A DNA stretch of 64,000 bases from Stieleria neptunia (GCF_007754155.1 NZ_CP037423.1:7002938-7066937), one strand, 5' to 3'. Positions 46,701 through 56,760 are shown, counted from the stretch's first letter. Notes: generated by a model from the sequence alone, not told the origin. A program made the numbers and translations.

Positions 46701-49700
46701 ATTGCCAGGTGTCTTTGGACGCTTCACCGGCCACCACCTCGATCGGCGACAACAACAGGGCTCGCGTTCCTTCGGGCATCGACAGAACTTTTTCGGCGAT
46801 CTGTTCGGGAGTCTGCGTGCCGACTTCCACGCCGCAATCCGGGCAGTGTCGCGTCCCCAACCGAGCCATCAAGATCCGTAGAAAATCAAAAATCTCGGTG
46901 ACCGTGCCGACGGTACTTCGCGGCGAATGCCCGAGATTTTTTTGTTCCAACGCGACCGCGGGCGACAACCCTTCGATCCGTTCGACCTTGGGTTTTTGCA
47001 CCTGGCCGATGAACTGCCGGGCGTACGACGAAAGCGATTCGACGTAGCGACGTTGGCCTTCGGCGTAGATCGTGTCCATCGCCATCGAACTCTTGCCGCT
47101 GCCGCTGGGACCGCAAAACACGGTCATCGCGTCGCGGGGAATTTCCGCGGACACCGATTTCAGGTTGTGTTCCGAAGCGGACTGGACCACCAAGTGGGTC
47201 TTGGCCTTTTCCGGCGGTGGTGCGAGCGCGGCCGATGCTCTGGCGGCGGTCGCGTGATGCTTGGCCGGCTTGCGACGTTTGACACCCATCACCTTGGCCA
47301 ATGCCGCACCGGTGTAGCTGTCCATGTTCTTGGCGATCTCGATCGGGCGTCCGGCGGCGACGATTTTTCCGCCCCCGGCCCCGCCTTCGGGGCCCAGATC
47401 GAGCACGTAGTCGGCCGTCTTGATGACGTCCATGTTGTGTTCGACGATCACCACGGTATTGCCCCGATCGGCCAACCCGTGAATCACCCGCAACAACAAT
47501 TCGATGTCGGCAAAGTGCAATCCGGTCGTCGGTTCGTCCAGCACATAAAGCGTCTTGCCGGTTTCTCGTTTACTGAGTTCGCGGGAAAGTTTGATCCGCT
47601 GGGCTTCGCCGCCGGAAAGTGTCGGGGACGGTTGGCCGAGTTTCAAATATTCCAGGCCGACGTCGACCAGTGTTTGCAATTTTTCGGCGACCTTGGGAAC
47701 GTTTTCAAACAGCTCGAGCGCCTGGGCAATGTCCATCTCCAGCACGTCCGCGATCGAGGCGCCTTTGAACTGGACGGACAGCGTTTCGCGGTTGTAGCGT
47801 TTGCCGCCGCAAACCGGGCAGGTGACCCAGATGTCGGCCAAAAAATCCATTTCCAACTTGGACGCACCGTTGCCGTCACAGGCGGCGCAGCGTCCGCCAT
47901 CGACGTTGAAGCTGAATCGGCTGGCGGTGTAACCGCGCGTCTTCGCCTCGGTCAGTTTTGCGAACAGGTTGCGAATCTCGTCAAACACTTTGACGTACGT
48001 CGCCGGGTTGCTGCGTGGCGTTCGTCCGATCGGTGATTGATCGATCGCGATCGTCTTGTCCAAAAATTCCAGGCCGCTGATTGAATCGTGGTCACCGGGT
48101 TCGCATTCGGCACCGTTCAGCTCACGCCGGAGGGCGGGTTCCAGAATGCCGCCGATCAAGGAACTCTTTCCGCTGCCGGATACCCCGGTCACGCACGTCA
48201 CGGTGCCCAGCGGAATCGTCGCGTCGACGTTTCGCAAGTTGTGAAATCGAGCGCCGTGGATCGTCAATTGGGCTTCGCCGTCGATCGGCCGCGGTGATTC
48301 GGGGATCGCGATCTCGCGGTCGCCGGACAGAAACTGGCCGGTGACGCTACGCTTGTTCGTCCCCAGTTCGTCGGCCACGCCGATGCCGACGATCTCGCCG
48401 CCACGGACACCGGGTCCTGGGCCAAAATCGACGATGCGATCGGCCGCCCGCATCGTGTCTTCGTCATGTTCGACGACGATCAGCGTATTGCCGGCATCGC
48501 GGAGCCGCACCAGCGTTTCGATCAACCGATCGTTGTCGCGGGCATGCAATCCGATCGAGGGTTCATCCAAGATGTACAACACGCCGACCAGCCCGCTGCC
48601 GATCTGGCCGGCCAGACGAATCCGTTGCGATTCGCCACCGGAGAGTGTCGGCGCGGTTCGCCCGAGTGTCAGATAGTCCAGCCCGACACCGAGCAGGAAA
48701 CCCAACCGCGTGCGAATTTCTTTGAGCGCTTCGGCCGCGATCTTGGCGTCGGTTTCTCCCAGACTGATGTCGGCAAAAAACTGGCTCAACTCATCGATCG
48801 ACAATTCACACAATGCGGGCAGCGACAGCGAGTGACGATCTTGGAAGGCGTCCGCTGTCGTTGTGATCGTCGCCGCGCTGGCTTGTCGATTCAGCCGACG
48901 GCCTTCGCAATCGACGCAATCGATCGTGTTCATGAACTTTTCAAGATGCCGCAATTGCATCTTGTTCTTGGTCGTGCGATAGCGATCCAGAAGCTCGGGA
49001 ATAAAACCGTCGAACGACCCGGTGTACTTGCGACTCTTTCGGCCGCCACGCCACGTCAATTGGTACGTCGAGTCGCTGCCCCACAGCCACATCTTTTGTG
49101 CTTCGGCGGGCAGGTCGCGCCAGCGCGTTTCCAGCATCGACCCCGGTTCGAGTTCGAGCAGCTTGTCCATCGCGGTGGCGAAGCCTTTGTAGATGTGCCG
49201 TCGATAGCGACCGATGTCGCCCCATTGGCCCAGCAACGTGATCGCGCCCTTGCGAATCGACTTGGATTCGTCGGGGATGATCATCTCGGGCACAAATGTG
49301 TACAGGTGCCCGAGTCCGTCGCAGGCTTCACACATCCCTTGGGGACTGTTGAACGAAAACAGTTGCGGCGTCGGCGGGCGAAAACTTTCACCGCACGATC
49401 CGCAGGAGTAGCGGGAGGAAAACAGAATGTCTTCTTTGGCCGGTCGAGCCGAATCGCTGTTGGGCTCGGACAACGACACGATCACCGACGCATCGCCGAG
49501 TTTCAGCGCCTGATCGACGGCTTCGTTGATCCGTCCGCGGTCGCGATCATCGATGCCCACTCGATCGACGACCACTTCGACGTCGTGGCGACGGGACCGG
49601 TCCAGCGGAGGGGGATCCGACAGACGAATCGTCTCGTTGTCCACGCGCGCCCGGGTGAACCCTTGTTTACGCAAGTCTTCGAACAGGTCTTTGAATTCGC

Positions 49701-50217
49701 CCTTGTGCCCGCGGACCAGCGGCGCCAGCACCCAGATCGTTTCTTCGGGATCCAGGTCCAAAATCCGCGACGTGATGGCGTCGGACGGTTGGGCGGCAAT
49801 CGGGACGTGGCAATTGGGGCAATTCGGCGTCGCGACACGGGCGAACAGGACGCGTAAAAAGTCGTAGATCTCGGTGATCGTGCCGACCGTGCTGCGCGGA
49901 TTGTTGCCGGTCGATTTTTGCGCGATCGAGATCGAGGGGCTCAGGCCGCTGACCAGGTCGACATCGGGTTTGGGCATTTGCCCCATGAATTGCCGGGCGT
50001 AATTCGAGAGCGACTCGACGTAGCGGCGTTGGCCTTCGGCGTACAGCGTGTCAAAGGCCAGGGACGACTTGCCACTGCCCGAGACACCGGAAAAACAAAC
50101 CAGTTCGCCGCGCGGCAGGGTCAGATTGACGTCACAGAGGTTGTGCTCGCGGGCACCCTTGACCTTGATTTCGGTCGTCGACATTCGGGGCAATTCGTGG
50201 TCAGTAGAAGACGGCAT
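43747..50217 (-). CDS. uvrA: Tandem-fused UvrA excinuclease subunit (2156 residues)
   Basis: Twice the normal UvrA length (about 940). Two complete UvrA units are joined in one frame. Unit 1 (about 12-965) has Walker [10 protein letters not shown] near 44-52 and again near 676; unit 2 (about 1004-1960) has GPSGSGKSS near 1036 and GPSGSGKST near 1655. Each unit keeps two LSGGE signatures, the zinc-finger cysteines (CPNC/CGSC/CEAC/CPVC and CPDC/CGDC/CPQC/CEEC) and the FSFN segments. A basic, Ala/Pro linker (about 977-1003) joins the halves, and a novel tail of about 190 residues with a KKKKH stretch ends the protein. UvrA normally works as a dimer with UvrB to find bulky DNA lesions; this form would be a covalent dimer. 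There is no frameshift, so fusion is genuine. Confidence 0.95.
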   Translation of the reverse strand: MPSSTDHELPRMSTTEIKVKGAREHNLCDVNLTLPRGELVCFSGVSGSGKSSLAFDTLYAEGQRRYVESLSNYARQFMGQMPKPDVDLVSGLSPSISIAQKSTGNNPRSTVGTITEIYDFLRVLFARVATPNCPNCHVPIAAQPSDAITSRILDLDPEETIWVLAPLVRGHKGEFKDLFEDLRKQGFTRARVDNETIRLSDPPPLDRSRRHDVEVVVDRVGIDDRDRGRINEAVDQALKLGDASVIVSLSEPNSDSARPAKEDILFSSRYSCGSCGESFRPPTPQLFSFNSPQGMCEACDGLGHLYTFVPEMIIPDESKSIRKGAITLLGQWGDIGRYRRHIYKGFATAMDKLLELEPGSMLETRWRDLPAEAQKMWLWGSDSTYQLTWRGGRKSRKYTGSFDGFIPELLDRYRTTKNKMQLRHLEKFMNTIDCVDCEGRRLNRQASAATITTTADAFQDRHSLSLPALCELSIDELSQFFADISLGETDAKIAAEALKEIRTRLGFLLGVGLDYLTLGRTAPTLSGGESQRIRLAGQIGSGLVGVLYILDEPSIGLHARDNDRLIETLVRLRDAGNTLIVVEHDEDTMRAADRIVDFGPGPGVRGGEIVGIGVADELGTNKRSVTGQFLSGDREIAIPESPRPIDGEAQLTIHGARFHNLRNVDATIPLGTVTCVTGVSGSGKSSLIGGILEPALRRELNGAECEPGDHDSISGLEFLDKTIAIDQSPIGRTPRSNPATYVKVFDEIRNLFAKLTEAKTRGYTASRFSFNVDGGRCAACDGNGASKLEMDFLADIWVTCPVCGGKRYNRETLSVQFKGASIADVLEMDIAQALELFENVPKVAEKLQTLVDVGLEYLKLGQPSPTLSGGEAQRIKLSRELSKRETGKTLYVLDEPTTGLHFADIELLLRVIHGLADRGNTVVIVEHNMDVIKTADYVLDLGPEGGAGGGKIVAAGRPIEIAKNMDSYTGAALAKVMGVKRRKPAKHHATAARASAALAPPPEKAKTHLVVQSASEHNLKSVSAEIPRDAMTVFCGPSGSGKSSMAMDTIYAEGQRRYVESLSSYARQFIGQVQKPKVERIEGLSPAVALEQKNLGHSPRSTVGTVTEIFDFLRILMARLGTRHCPDCGVEVGTQTPEQIAEKVLSMPEGTRALLLSPIEVVAGEASKDTWQSLRSQGFQRIRIDGKTVALDEAPALDPRKRQTVQVVVDRIAVNDEERSRISDSVEQGLSLGIGVIQVAIANPDRDEQHWETITHSQHLVCGDCGRSFPTLTPHHFSFNSSVGWCPQCEGLGKQTGTNPAALIDSPRKTLAEGASLLWPSVDQEVSLWLLRALSRQTGIPIDVPFDELTATHRRLLFHGLGERWIEVRQSDAKPNSKSTAKLFRFRFKGFYPALEEASRLTPGLRGKLEQFVDDINCSACDGSRLREESAACKFRGWTMADLVHMPLDRLDGVVTDWKLDRREKKIAGELVREIQSRVRFLLDVGLNYLTLHRGAATLSGGEAQRIRLAAQLGSGLCGVLYVLDEPTIGLHPRDNLRLLSALHRLRDLGNTLLVVEHDRDVIAGSDYLCDFGPRAGRHGGRIVAEGPPTGLSPIEQSVTAGYINGTKHIPLPSVRRPVMTDGGKPLVDYLTLIGASENNLDHVDLKLPMGVLTVVTGPSGSGKSTLIEGTLYPILGKRLHRLRMKPGRHEKIEGLRHVDKVIRVDQSPLGNTPSSNPATYTGVFDTIRNLFALIPEAAERKYTPRTFSFNVSGGRCETCEGSGQRKIEMHFLPDVWVPCEECGSRRYNDDVLQVKYHGKSISDVLAMSCGEAVELFAAEPRITRVLQTLCDVGLDYVTLGQSAPTLSGGEAQRVKLASELARPGTGKTLYLLDEPTTGLHFDDIAKLLDVIQRLVDLGNTCVVIEHNLDVVKCADWVIDMGPGAGVDGGKIVFEGTPEQLAATAKRRNGEPVSVTASFVAEALDPSTGKSKPAGESVAESSAGQLRIDAATSPATSSLASKTASKSNGQAKKAKPKRKKKKHDASTIWKTLGRKWHSMPKGFDDNATPDWPIKLPDRLFDQIEKIGGEDCLRMSAANRVDVVGADGDVKLSIRTRDLDAVKIVANEPLDPAEADELGDAKITVSRDEQATTLAINRLGQATKPALRRFLKRTLTS

Positions 50218-50397
50218 TCCTTTCCCCGTAGTCTAGCGGGCACGTCAATCTGGCGAAATGAGAGGTTTTCCCGCGAGTTCGGGGCGGTCAGGCGGAATCG
50301 ACCGGCACAGATGGACACTGCCGGGGATCAAATCCGACCAGACCACAAAAAACACGACTCGCGCACCTCGCCATCGCAACCATACTGCTGGCGACTC

Positions 50398-50488
50398 GTG
50401 GGAGAGGCTTCCAGCCTGTCGCGTTTGAACCGTGGGATAGGCTTCCAGCCTGTCGTGCGTACTTTGACAGGCTGGAAGCCTATCCCAC
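50398..50488. repeat. GTGGGATAGGCTTCC repeat triplet
   Basis: Direct copies at 50398-50420 and 50432-50454 and an inverted copy at 50466-50488, the same arrangement as at 16953-17040. It occupies the divergent region between uvrA and the protease gene, where both promoters should lie; the rest of 50218-50520 shows nothing recognisable. Confidence 0.82.
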
Positions 50489-50520
50489 CTTTCCCCCCTT
50501 GGCTTTTCAACACGCAGCAG

Positions 50521-51771
50521 ATGCAACTTTATTACTTTCTGGCCGTCATTCTCTCGCTCAGCCTGGGCTCGCTGCCGGAATCCAATCAGTCCTTCGCGCA
50601 GGCGGTCGGATTCACCGGGCTGGTGATTCTCGCTTGGTGGGTCCTCTGTTTTCTGGCGGTGCGGTTGGTCGCCGGGCTGATCGACAAGGGGGAGGTCGAC
50701 GCGACGGTGGGCTACGATTGGTTTGAGCGTCAAACCGAGTGTTTTCGCTGGTTCTCGCTGGGGCTGATCCTGCTTTGCCTGGGGGGATTCGGGCTGGGGC
50801 GGAACCTGGACCGGTTGCCGCTGATTCAGCACTCGTTGGCGCTGCAGTCGATGGTATTGTTGGTTCCCGCGATCGCGATGATGGCCGGTTTGTGGGCCGG
50901 GGAATCGCGGTTTGCGGCACGGATGGGTGTGGCGCGTCGGGGGTGGTGGGCGACGTTGACGTCCACGTTTTCGGCGCTGCGGAGCAGCGTCGGATGGCTG
51001 ATCGCACCGATCATCGGCTTTCTGGCGATCATCGATCTGGTCTCGCTGACGGCCGTCGGGGAACAGATCCCGAACTGGGCAGCGTGGGTGGCGTTGGGTG
51101 TCGTGATGGTGGCCGGCATCCCGATTTTGGTGCGGCGTGTGTTTCCGACCCGTCCGATCGATGATGCCACCAAGCAATGGATCCAGTCCATCGTCACCGC
51201 CGGCGGCATCCGGCGATGCAAGATTGTGATGTGGGACACCAACCAGCAGACCCACAACGCGATGATCGCCGGGCTGTTGGGGCGTTTTCGCGTGTTGCTG
51301 TTGAGTGATCGTTTGGTGCGAGATCTGGCGCGTGAAGAGCTTGCCATGGTGATTCTGCACGAAGTGGCTCATGCGAAACGGTTTCACGTGCCGCTGCGAA
51401 TCACGGCGTTGGTCCCCGCGTGGTTGCTCGGGGCGGGGCTGGAGCGGGGGCTGATGCAGGATGCCTGGGCGACGTGGGCGACGGACTGGGCGGGAACGCT
51501 GGGCAGCGTGCTCAGTCTGGTCGCGACCGTGTTGATCTTGCGATGGGTCAGTTATCGCAGTGAATTTGATGCCGACTCGGTGGCCTGTCGGTTGGCGCCC
51601 GCGGTTTCACGCAGGTGCGAGCGGGTTCCCGCGACCGAGCCCGACGCACGCCGACAACTTGCATCGGCGCTGCTGCGTGTGACCGAAGGATGCGCCGCGG
51701 CGCGCAAGCCGACGTGGCTACACCCCGGAATCGCCGATCGAATCAACGCCTTCTCCCCACCAGTGGCGTAA
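50521..51771 (+). CDS. Membrane-bound M48/M56-like zinc metalloprotease
   Basis: ATG 50521 (416 residues) starts a hydrophobic helix; the open frame upstream is antisense to uvrA. Several membrane helices (about 3-20, 27-48, 73-92, 102-122, 150-172, 180-200) precede a catalytic region with H-E-V-A-H in LAMVILHEVAHAKRFHVP and the third-ligand segment YRSEFDADSVACRLA (ExxAD pattern). Helices near 300-355 follow the HExxH. This is the layout of integral-membrane peptidases of the HtpX/Ste24 (M48) type, possibly M56. Substrate is unknown; membrane-protein quality control is one option. The TAA stop falls inside the tandem repeat that follows. Confidence 0.82.
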   Translation: MQLYYFLAVILSLSLGSLPESNQSFAQAVGFTGLVILAWWVLCFLAVRLVAGLIDKGEVDATVGYDWFERQTECFRWFSLGLILLCLGGFGLGRNLDRLPLIQHSLALQSMVLLVPAIAMMAGLWAGESRFAARMGVARRGWWATLTSTFSALRSSVGWLIAPIIGFLAIIDLVSLTAVGEQIPNWAAWVALGVVMVAGIPILVRRVFPTRPIDDATKQWIQSIVTAGGIRRCKIVMWDTNQQTHNAMIAGLLGRFRVLLLSDRLVRDLAREELAMVILHEVAHAKRFHVPLRITALVPAWLLGAGLERGLMQDAWATWATDWAGTLGSVLSLVATVLILRWVSYRSEFDADSVACRLAPAVSRRCERVPATEPDARRQLASALLRVTEGCAAARKPTWLHPGIADRINAFSPPVA

Positions 51772-51961
51772 GCTTCCAGCTTGCGACCCGGGAAGCGTCC
51801 AGCGCCCCACTCCACCAGTGGCGTAAGCTTCCAGCTTGCGACCCGGGAAGCGTCCAGCGCCCCACTCCACCAGTGGCGTAAGCTTCCAGCTTGCGACCCG
51901 GGAAGCGTCCAGCGCCCCACTCCCCCAACCTCCCAACCTCCCAACCTCCCAACCTCCCAAC
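51757..51961. repeat. 55-bp tandem repeat (three units) plus CAACCTCC tract
   Basis: Three near-identical units begin near 51757, 51812 and 51867, each containing GTAAGCTTCCAGCTTGCGAC with the hairpin AAGCTTCCAGCTT. They are followed (about 51923-51961) by five copies of a 9-bp CTCCCAACC-type repeat. The first unit provides the stop codon of the protease gene. 51962-52148 shows nothing further. Confidence 0.85.
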
Positions 51962-52148
51962 CGGCAATCAAGACGCTTCCCCCACGAGTCAACCGGAGCA
52001 CCGGCGGATCACCAATTTCACCGTTTTTTTGCCTTCGGATCGCACTCAGCATTGGTTTTCGCCCGAGAAGTTGCGTATCGTGGAAAGCGGCTGGGCCGTC
52101 GATCGGTCTGCCAATCTGCCCATTTCCTACCCAAAATCGAGTCCAGAC

Positions 52149-52595
52149 ATGAAGCGATTTTTAGCCTCTGCGGCCGCCGTTTTGCTCGTCGCGACCGCCA
52201 CCACATTGACCGCCGACGTTGACCTGAAAGACATCCAGTGCGTGGTGGCGAAAAAAGCCGCCGACGCCAGCAAGTCGGCCGACTACAAAGACGGCAAAGT
52301 CTTTTTCTGCTGCAACGGATGCGCCGGCAAGTTCGCCAAGGACACCGAGAAGTACGCCGTCAAAGCCAACCATCAGTTGGTCGCGACCAAGCAGTACGTG
52401 CAAAAGAAATGCCCGTTTAGCGGCGGTAAATTAAACGAGTCGACGGCGATCAAGTTGGCCGGCACCAAAGTCGCGTTCTGCTGCAACAACTGCAAAGGCA
52501 AAGCGGAAGGCGCCGAAGATGACGAAGCCAAGCTGAAGCTGATCTACAACGACAAAGCCTTCAAAAAAGGTTTCGAGCTGGCGAAGAAGGAATAG
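52149..52595 (+). CDS. Small secreted protein with two YHS/TRASH-like cysteine motifs
   Basis: ATG 52149 gives 148 residues with a signal peptide (MKRFLASAAAVLLVATATTLTA). Two repeats carry F-C-C-N-x-C: VFFCCNGCAGKFAKDTEKYA (about 57-76) and VAFCCNNCKGKAEGAEDDEA. Each follows a K-x-G-x-x-x-x-F/A turn as in YHS/TRASH metal-binding domains, where the cysteines hold a metal such as copper or zinc. A CPFSGGKLN segment precedes the second. Periplasmic metal binding is inferred; it is not adjacent to the efflux locus. A cytoplasmic function is excluded by the signal peptide. Confidence 0.82.
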   Translation: MKRFLASAAAVLLVATATTLTADVDLKDIQCVVAKKAADASKSADYKDGKVFFCCNGCAGKFAKDTEKYAVKANHQLVATKQYVQKKCPFSGGKLNESTAIKLAGTKVAFCCNNCKGKAEGAEDDEAKLKLIYNDKAFKKGFELAKKE

Positions 52596-52614
52596 TCGCT
52601 CGTACTGAATTGCA

Positions 52615-53877
52615 ATGCGTTATCGCCTTGTTGTCCATCTCGACGCGCTGACGGCGATCGCAGTTTTCAACGCGGCGTTGCTGTTGATCGGCATCGCCGC
52701 GTTGTCGTTTTACCTCGTCGTGCGTCCCAGCAGGCCGCTGGCGGACTGGGCCAGAAAGCGTCGCAGAGTCTTCTGGGTTGCCGGCACGGTTTATCTCGCG
52801 TCGATCCTGGTCACCGCCTACTTCCAAACGGGCTGGTATCGTCACGGGATCGGCCTCTTCGTCGCCGGTCTTTCCGGGCTGATCTGGACCGTGTTCGTTG
52901 CCGCCCTCGCGGCCGAACGCACGATCCGTCTGCAGACCTTGCTGTGGCTGACGCTGTGTCTGTCGCTGGTCTTTGCCGGCTGGACGACCGGCATCAATCG
53001 GTCTCGCAGTCGTGCGCGAATGATTCACGCAATTGAAGCGGCAGGCGGCAGCGTCAACATGGATCGGTTGAGGAACACCGAACCCACGGTGCATCTCCCC
53101 AAATGGTCCTTCGCGTTTTTCGACACCTCGTGGGATCGCGTCAGCGACGCGATCATTCCGATCGAAGCGTTCACCCCGAGCGCCGTGCGATCCTGGTGCC
53201 TGGACGAACTCTCCGAGATCTATCTGTTGGACGCGAAGAACCAACGGATGGCCGTGGATGCCGATGCGATCGCCGCGATGGATCCCGACAGCCAACTCGA
53301 TGACTTTGGCGTCTACGGCGGCACCATCGATTCACGTGGACTTGAGTTGTTGGCAAAGTTTTCCGCAATCGAGTCGCTGGCGTTCGACTGCTATGGTGCC
53401 CCATTAAACAGCCAGATCAAGCAGTTCCAGAATCTGGAAAACCTTTATCTGACCAACCCCAAATTCGATGACGTCTTTATCGAGCGGATCGATGCGTTGC
53501 CGAAACTGTTTCACCTCAATCTGACCGATCCGGTGTTTGCATCCGATTTTTCGACTTCGGCGACACCGGCGGTGGATGTGGTTTATATCTCAGGCAGCAC
53601 GATCGAGACGGGCACGCTGTCGGCGCTCGGTGCGTTTCACAGCTCGCTGGCGTTTTCAAGCAGCACGCTCAGCCTGTCGCGAAACGAGCTTCCGGTCATG
53701 CCGCACACCAAAGGGCTCTACTTCTATCAGTGCAATCTGACCGATGAGATGTTGATGCAGTTCTCCGCGCTGCCGCAACTGGAGCATTTGTCGATCCGCA
53801 GCGGAAACGTCACGCGGTCCGGGCAAGAAGCGTTTCGAGAATTGCGGCCGAACGTGGCGATGGATTTTGTCCGGTGA
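52615..53877 (+). CDS. Membrane protein with LRR-like C-terminal half
   Basis: 420 residues. Four or five N-terminal helices (to about 125) include AIAVFNAALLLIGIAALSFYLVV, VFWVAGTVYLASILVTAYF, LFVAGLSGLIWTVFVAALAA and TLLWLTLCLSLVFAGWTTGI. A basic segment, NRSRSRARMIHAIEAAGGSVNMD, begins the soluble part, which has irregular leucine-rich units: GLELLAKFSAIESLAFDCYG, FQNLENLYLTNPKFDDVFIERIDALPKLFHLNL, LPQLEHLSIRSGNV. The region from the third helix onward aligns by eye with the C-terminal half of the next gene (TAL..GLIW/GLAW, WCLDE, AAGGSVNM/EFGGRVEM). Function unknown; the repeats suggest binding to another protein. Confidence 0.78.
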   Translation: MRYRLVVHLDALTAIAVFNAALLLIGIAALSFYLVVRPSRPLADWARKRRRVFWVAGTVYLASILVTAYFQTGWYRHGIGLFVAGLSGLIWTVFVAALAAERTIRLQTLLWLTLCLSLVFAGWTTGINRSRSRARMIHAIEAAGGSVNMDRLRNTEPTVHLPKWSFAFFDTSWDRVSDAIIPIEAFTPSAVRSWCLDELSEIYLLDAKNQRMAVDADAIAAMDPDSQLDDFGVYGGTIDSRGLELLAKFSAIESLAFDCYGAPLNSQIKQFQNLENLYLTNPKFDDVFIERIDALPKLFHLNLTDPVFASDFSTSATPAVDVVYISGSTIETGTLSALGAFHSSLAFSSSTLSLSRNELPVMPHTKGLYFYQCNLTDEMLMQFSALPQLEHLSIRSGNVTRSGQEAFRELRPNVAMDFVR

Positions 53878-54195
53878 AAGTGTTTCATTCGGCGTTATCG
53901 GGAACCGGGTAGTCAACGCGGAGAAGCATTGATTTGCTGTTTTTGCCCGTCGGGGTCGTGCCGTCGGCTACCTGCTGCGATCCACGTCATGCAGGACATC
54001 GACCGATCGCAGCGTGATGACGCGGTTGCGGTTTCACACATTCTTGCCGAATTTCCCCCCTCTTGTTTTGCCTCGGCGGTGGCCCATTCGCTATGGTGTA
54101 CCAACCTTCTCCCGCTTTTTGAACAATTCGCACGAGACAACCTGCGAGCCATGATGTTCAGCCAACCTTCGACTTTTCGTGCGGAAGGGCGTGAG

Positions 54196-54344
54196 CCCAA
54201 TGCCCCTTTCTTTGGCTCTAAAGGTGTTAGCGGAACGGCGCGAGCCGTCCGGTCGCGTTTCAAAATCACCGTGAAAGACCGGAGGGCTTGCGCCCTGCCG
54301 CTAAAATCGAAAGAAACTCCGGGGCAAAATGCTTCACCGCGTTG
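54196..54344. repeat. Composite palindromic element at the 5' end of the next gene
   Basis: Begins CCCAATGCC like the end of the 62405-62677 element, contains the core palindrome (GTTAGCGGAACGGCGCGAGC ... GCGCCCTGCCGCTAA) and ends GCTTCACCGCGTTG like the 132-bp family. It appears to be a hybrid of the two families. It is in the reading frame of the following gene if an upstream ATG is used, which argues for a later start. 53878-54195 contains no clear gene. Confidence 0.72.
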
Positions 54345-54348
54345 CCGC

Positions 54349-56691
54349 TTGGGGCGACGGATCGAGATCGCTTGCTTGGCGTTGTGGCTTTCGACCGGCG
54401 CGGTCGCGATCGCAGACACAACAGTCCCTGATTCGTCGGCGACACCTGAATCGTCGGCGGCTCCGTCGGTGAATGCACGGCCAGCGGTCGTCGCCCCCCA
54501 CCTGACCGAAGACGCTCCGCGAGCGTTGGCCGACAATCTGGGTCGGCTGAGACGTGAAGTCGACGACGTGCGCAAAGCCTATCAAGGCTGGGGGCTGAAA
54601 CGCACGATCGAGGTGTTCAAGACGGTGCGGGAGGATCCGACGGCTGGCGGCTCGCAAACGGTCGACTGGTCCAAACAAACGTCCCAGTATTCTTGTCGCG
54701 ACGACTTTCTGCGTCTGGGAGAACGGTTTCGTTCGGAACGTGTTGAGCCATCTCTGCAGAGGATGGTCTTTGCCTTTGACGGTCAAGTCGGACGGATTCG
54801 ATTCTCCCAGGGTGTGATCAATCGCCCGCTGTCGACCAGCAGCAACGTCTATGAACGCAACGGCACGCCGAAGTTGCCACACAGTGTTCTGGTCGAGCTT
54901 CATTACTCGCGACATCTCGAGTGGTTGCTTCTGGACAACTACGAGGTTCGACCGTTTCCGCCGCAAACCGTGATCGGTGACCCCGAGGTGGAAGAGGTCC
55001 AGCTTGACGGCCATCCGTGCTGGAAGCTGCGTTGGTACGGGATCAACAACGAAGACCTGGACATGATTAGCGATTGCGAAGTCTACCTGGCCAAGGACCG
55101 CTGCCTGCTGCCGCTCCGCCAGATCTATGAGACTCCGGCCGGCGATCGGGTGCCGGAAGTGAAGACCATTGACATCGATGAATTTCAATTCGATTCGGCG
55201 ACCGGTTTGTGGTTTCCCAAACAGGTGACGGCCGCCAACCGATGGAATTCGCAAATGCAATTGAACCGGATTCGTTTTGAATTGGATGATCAATTCGGCG
55301 ACGTTGCGAAGTACGCCGACGCACCGGTGATCACCCCGGAACACTCAAAACCGCCCAAGGCCGTTGTCTCCGGGCACGCACCGGCCGCGGTGCTGACCGA
55401 ACTGGCTGGCCCGGGAGCCAGTTCGATCGTGATGCGTCAAGCCTTTGAAACCCAAACCGCCGGCAGCAGCACGCTCGGGTTGCTGCTGTTTTTAGCCACC
55501 CTGGCGATCTGGTTCAAAGCAACGCGTCTGGGCCGCGCGTTGCGGCAGTTCCTCGGTCGGCACCCGACGCTGATGGGGCTCAGCGGGATCTCCTTGACGG
55601 CCTTGGTCGGCTACGCCAGTTCATATCCGCCCGGCTGGACGGTCTACGGTTTGTCGATGATGTTTGCCGGACTGTTCGGGCTGGCCTGGATCGCGATGAC
55701 CTTCATGCTGATCGGTGACAAACAAGTTTCCATCCGGACCGCGCTGTTCGCCGCCGCCTGCACCGCACTTTGTTTTGGGGGCTACAGCAAGGGGATCAAA
55801 CGAATCCAAGTTCGCCAGCGGATGATCAGTGAAGTCCGGGAGTTTGGCGGGCGAGTCGAAATGGGGCTTTGGCATCTGGATGAAGAAGGCTTGTATCTGC
55901 CCAACCGTCTGGAGCAACTGTTCGGCGAAGCCTGGTCGGGCCGGGCGCATCGCGCTGCGATTCCCAACGAATCGTTCTCTGAAAAAAACATCGACCGTTG
56001 GTGTTTGGATGAAGTCAGGTGGCTCGGGTTGGCGTCGCAAGACGAAGCGGCGTTTGACGTCGACGGTGACTCGCTGTCTCGACTCGGCGCGACCGACGCA
56101 TTGTGGACGCTGCATGTCGAAGGCGGCTACCTGGGCGGCGAAGCCCTGACGGCGGCGGCGAAATTTCCGCGGCTGGTCGACCTGCATTACGATTGCCAAC
56201 ACCGCTCGGTTGCCAAAGAAATCGCGTTGCTGGGACATCTGGAACGCGTCTGGCTGACCAACGCCGTCGTCGACGATGCATTGATCAAGTCACTCCGCGG
56301 AATCAAAAACCTGGATTACGTGACCTTGATCAAGCCACGTTTCGGAAACTGCGATCGCCCGCATCACGACTGGAGCATTGACGGGGTCGAGGTGCAGTAT
56401 GCCACGCTCACGCCGCAAGCGGTCAACACGCTGGGTCAGCTTTCCACCAATCTGTTTTTCGTCGATTGCCATGTCAAACTGCCCGCCGCCGCCGAAGTCG
56501 CGCTGCCGTTGACGACCGGGTTCTCGTTCCGCGACAGCGACCTGGACAACCAAGCGTTGTTGCGGCTCACCGAGGCGCCCCACCTGACGTCGGTCGGCTT
56601 GACCGGCACCGACGTGTCGATCGACGGCATCGAAGCCTTCTCACAACGTCGTCCCGAGGTTGCCTTGGCCTTGCGTTCGCCTCGCGAATGA
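54349..56691 (+). CDS. Secreted/membrane protein with LRR-like C-terminus, paralogue of preceding gene
   Basis: TTG 54349 is preferred (780 residues): it begins the signal peptide LGRRIEIACLALWLSTGAVAIA just after a repeat; the frame is open back to 53929, with an ATG at 54151, but would then translate the repeat. Residues about 30-370 form a beta-rich domain resembling LolA/RseB-type folds (DDFLRLGERFRSERV, VFAFDGQVGRIRF, CEVYLAKDRCLLPLRQIYE). Four helices follow (about 380-480), then an LRR-like region (FPRLVDLHYDCQHRSVAKEI, LGHLERVWLTNAVVDDALIKSL, HLTSVGLTGTDVSIDGIEAF). The second half parallels the upstream gene, so the pair arose by duplication with gain or loss of the first domain. No family name can be given. 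Confidence 0.75.
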   Translation: MGRRIEIACLALWLSTGAVAIADTTVPDSSATPESSAAPSVNARPAVVAPHLTEDAPRALADNLGRLRREVDDVRKAYQGWGLKRTIEVFKTVREDPTAGGSQTVDWSKQTSQYSCRDDFLRLGERFRSERVEPSLQRMVFAFDGQVGRIRFSQGVINRPLSTSSNVYERNGTPKLPHSVLVELHYSRHLEWLLLDNYEVRPFPPQTVIGDPEVEEVQLDGHPCWKLRWYGINNEDLDMISDCEVYLAKDRCLLPLRQIYETPAGDRVPEVKTIDIDEFQFDSATGLWFPKQVTAANRWNSQMQLNRIRFELDDQFGDVAKYADAPVITPEHSKPPKAVVSGHAPAAVLTELAGPGASSIVMRQAFETQTAGSSTLGLLLFLATLAIWFKATRLGRALRQFLGRHPTLMGLSGISLTALVGYASSYPPGWTVYGLSMMFAGLFGLAWIAMTFMLIGDKQVSIRTALFAAACTALCFGGYSKGIKRIQVRQRMISEVREFGGRVEMGLWHLDEEGLYLPNRLEQLFGEAWSGRAHRAAIPNESFSEKNIDRWCLDEVRWLGLASQDEAAFDVDGDSLSRLGATDALWTLHVEGGYLGGEALTAAAKFPRLVDLHYDCQHRSVAKEIALLGHLERVWLTNAVVDDALIKSLRGIKNLDYVTLIKPRFGNCDRPHHDWSIDGVEVQYATLTPQAVNTLGQLSTNLFFVDCHVKLPAAAEVALPLTTGFSFRDSDLDNQALLRLTEAPHLTSVGLTGTDVSIDGIEAFSQRRPEVALALRSPRE

Positions 56692-56760
56692 TGATCCGCT
56701 GCAGGTGGACAACGACCGATCGACGACGGCTGATGAACGACGGCTCCATCGCGTGGCGGT

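Noticed and set aside
46927..49857. Several plus-strand frames of 300-460 residues within uvrA
   Set aside because: All are antisense to conserved UvrA motifs; high GC creates long antisense frames.
53929..54348. N-terminal extension of the second LRR-like gene
   Set aside because: It passes through a mobile palindromic repeat and would displace the signal peptide. An ATG at 54151 remains possible if the repeat inserted in frame.
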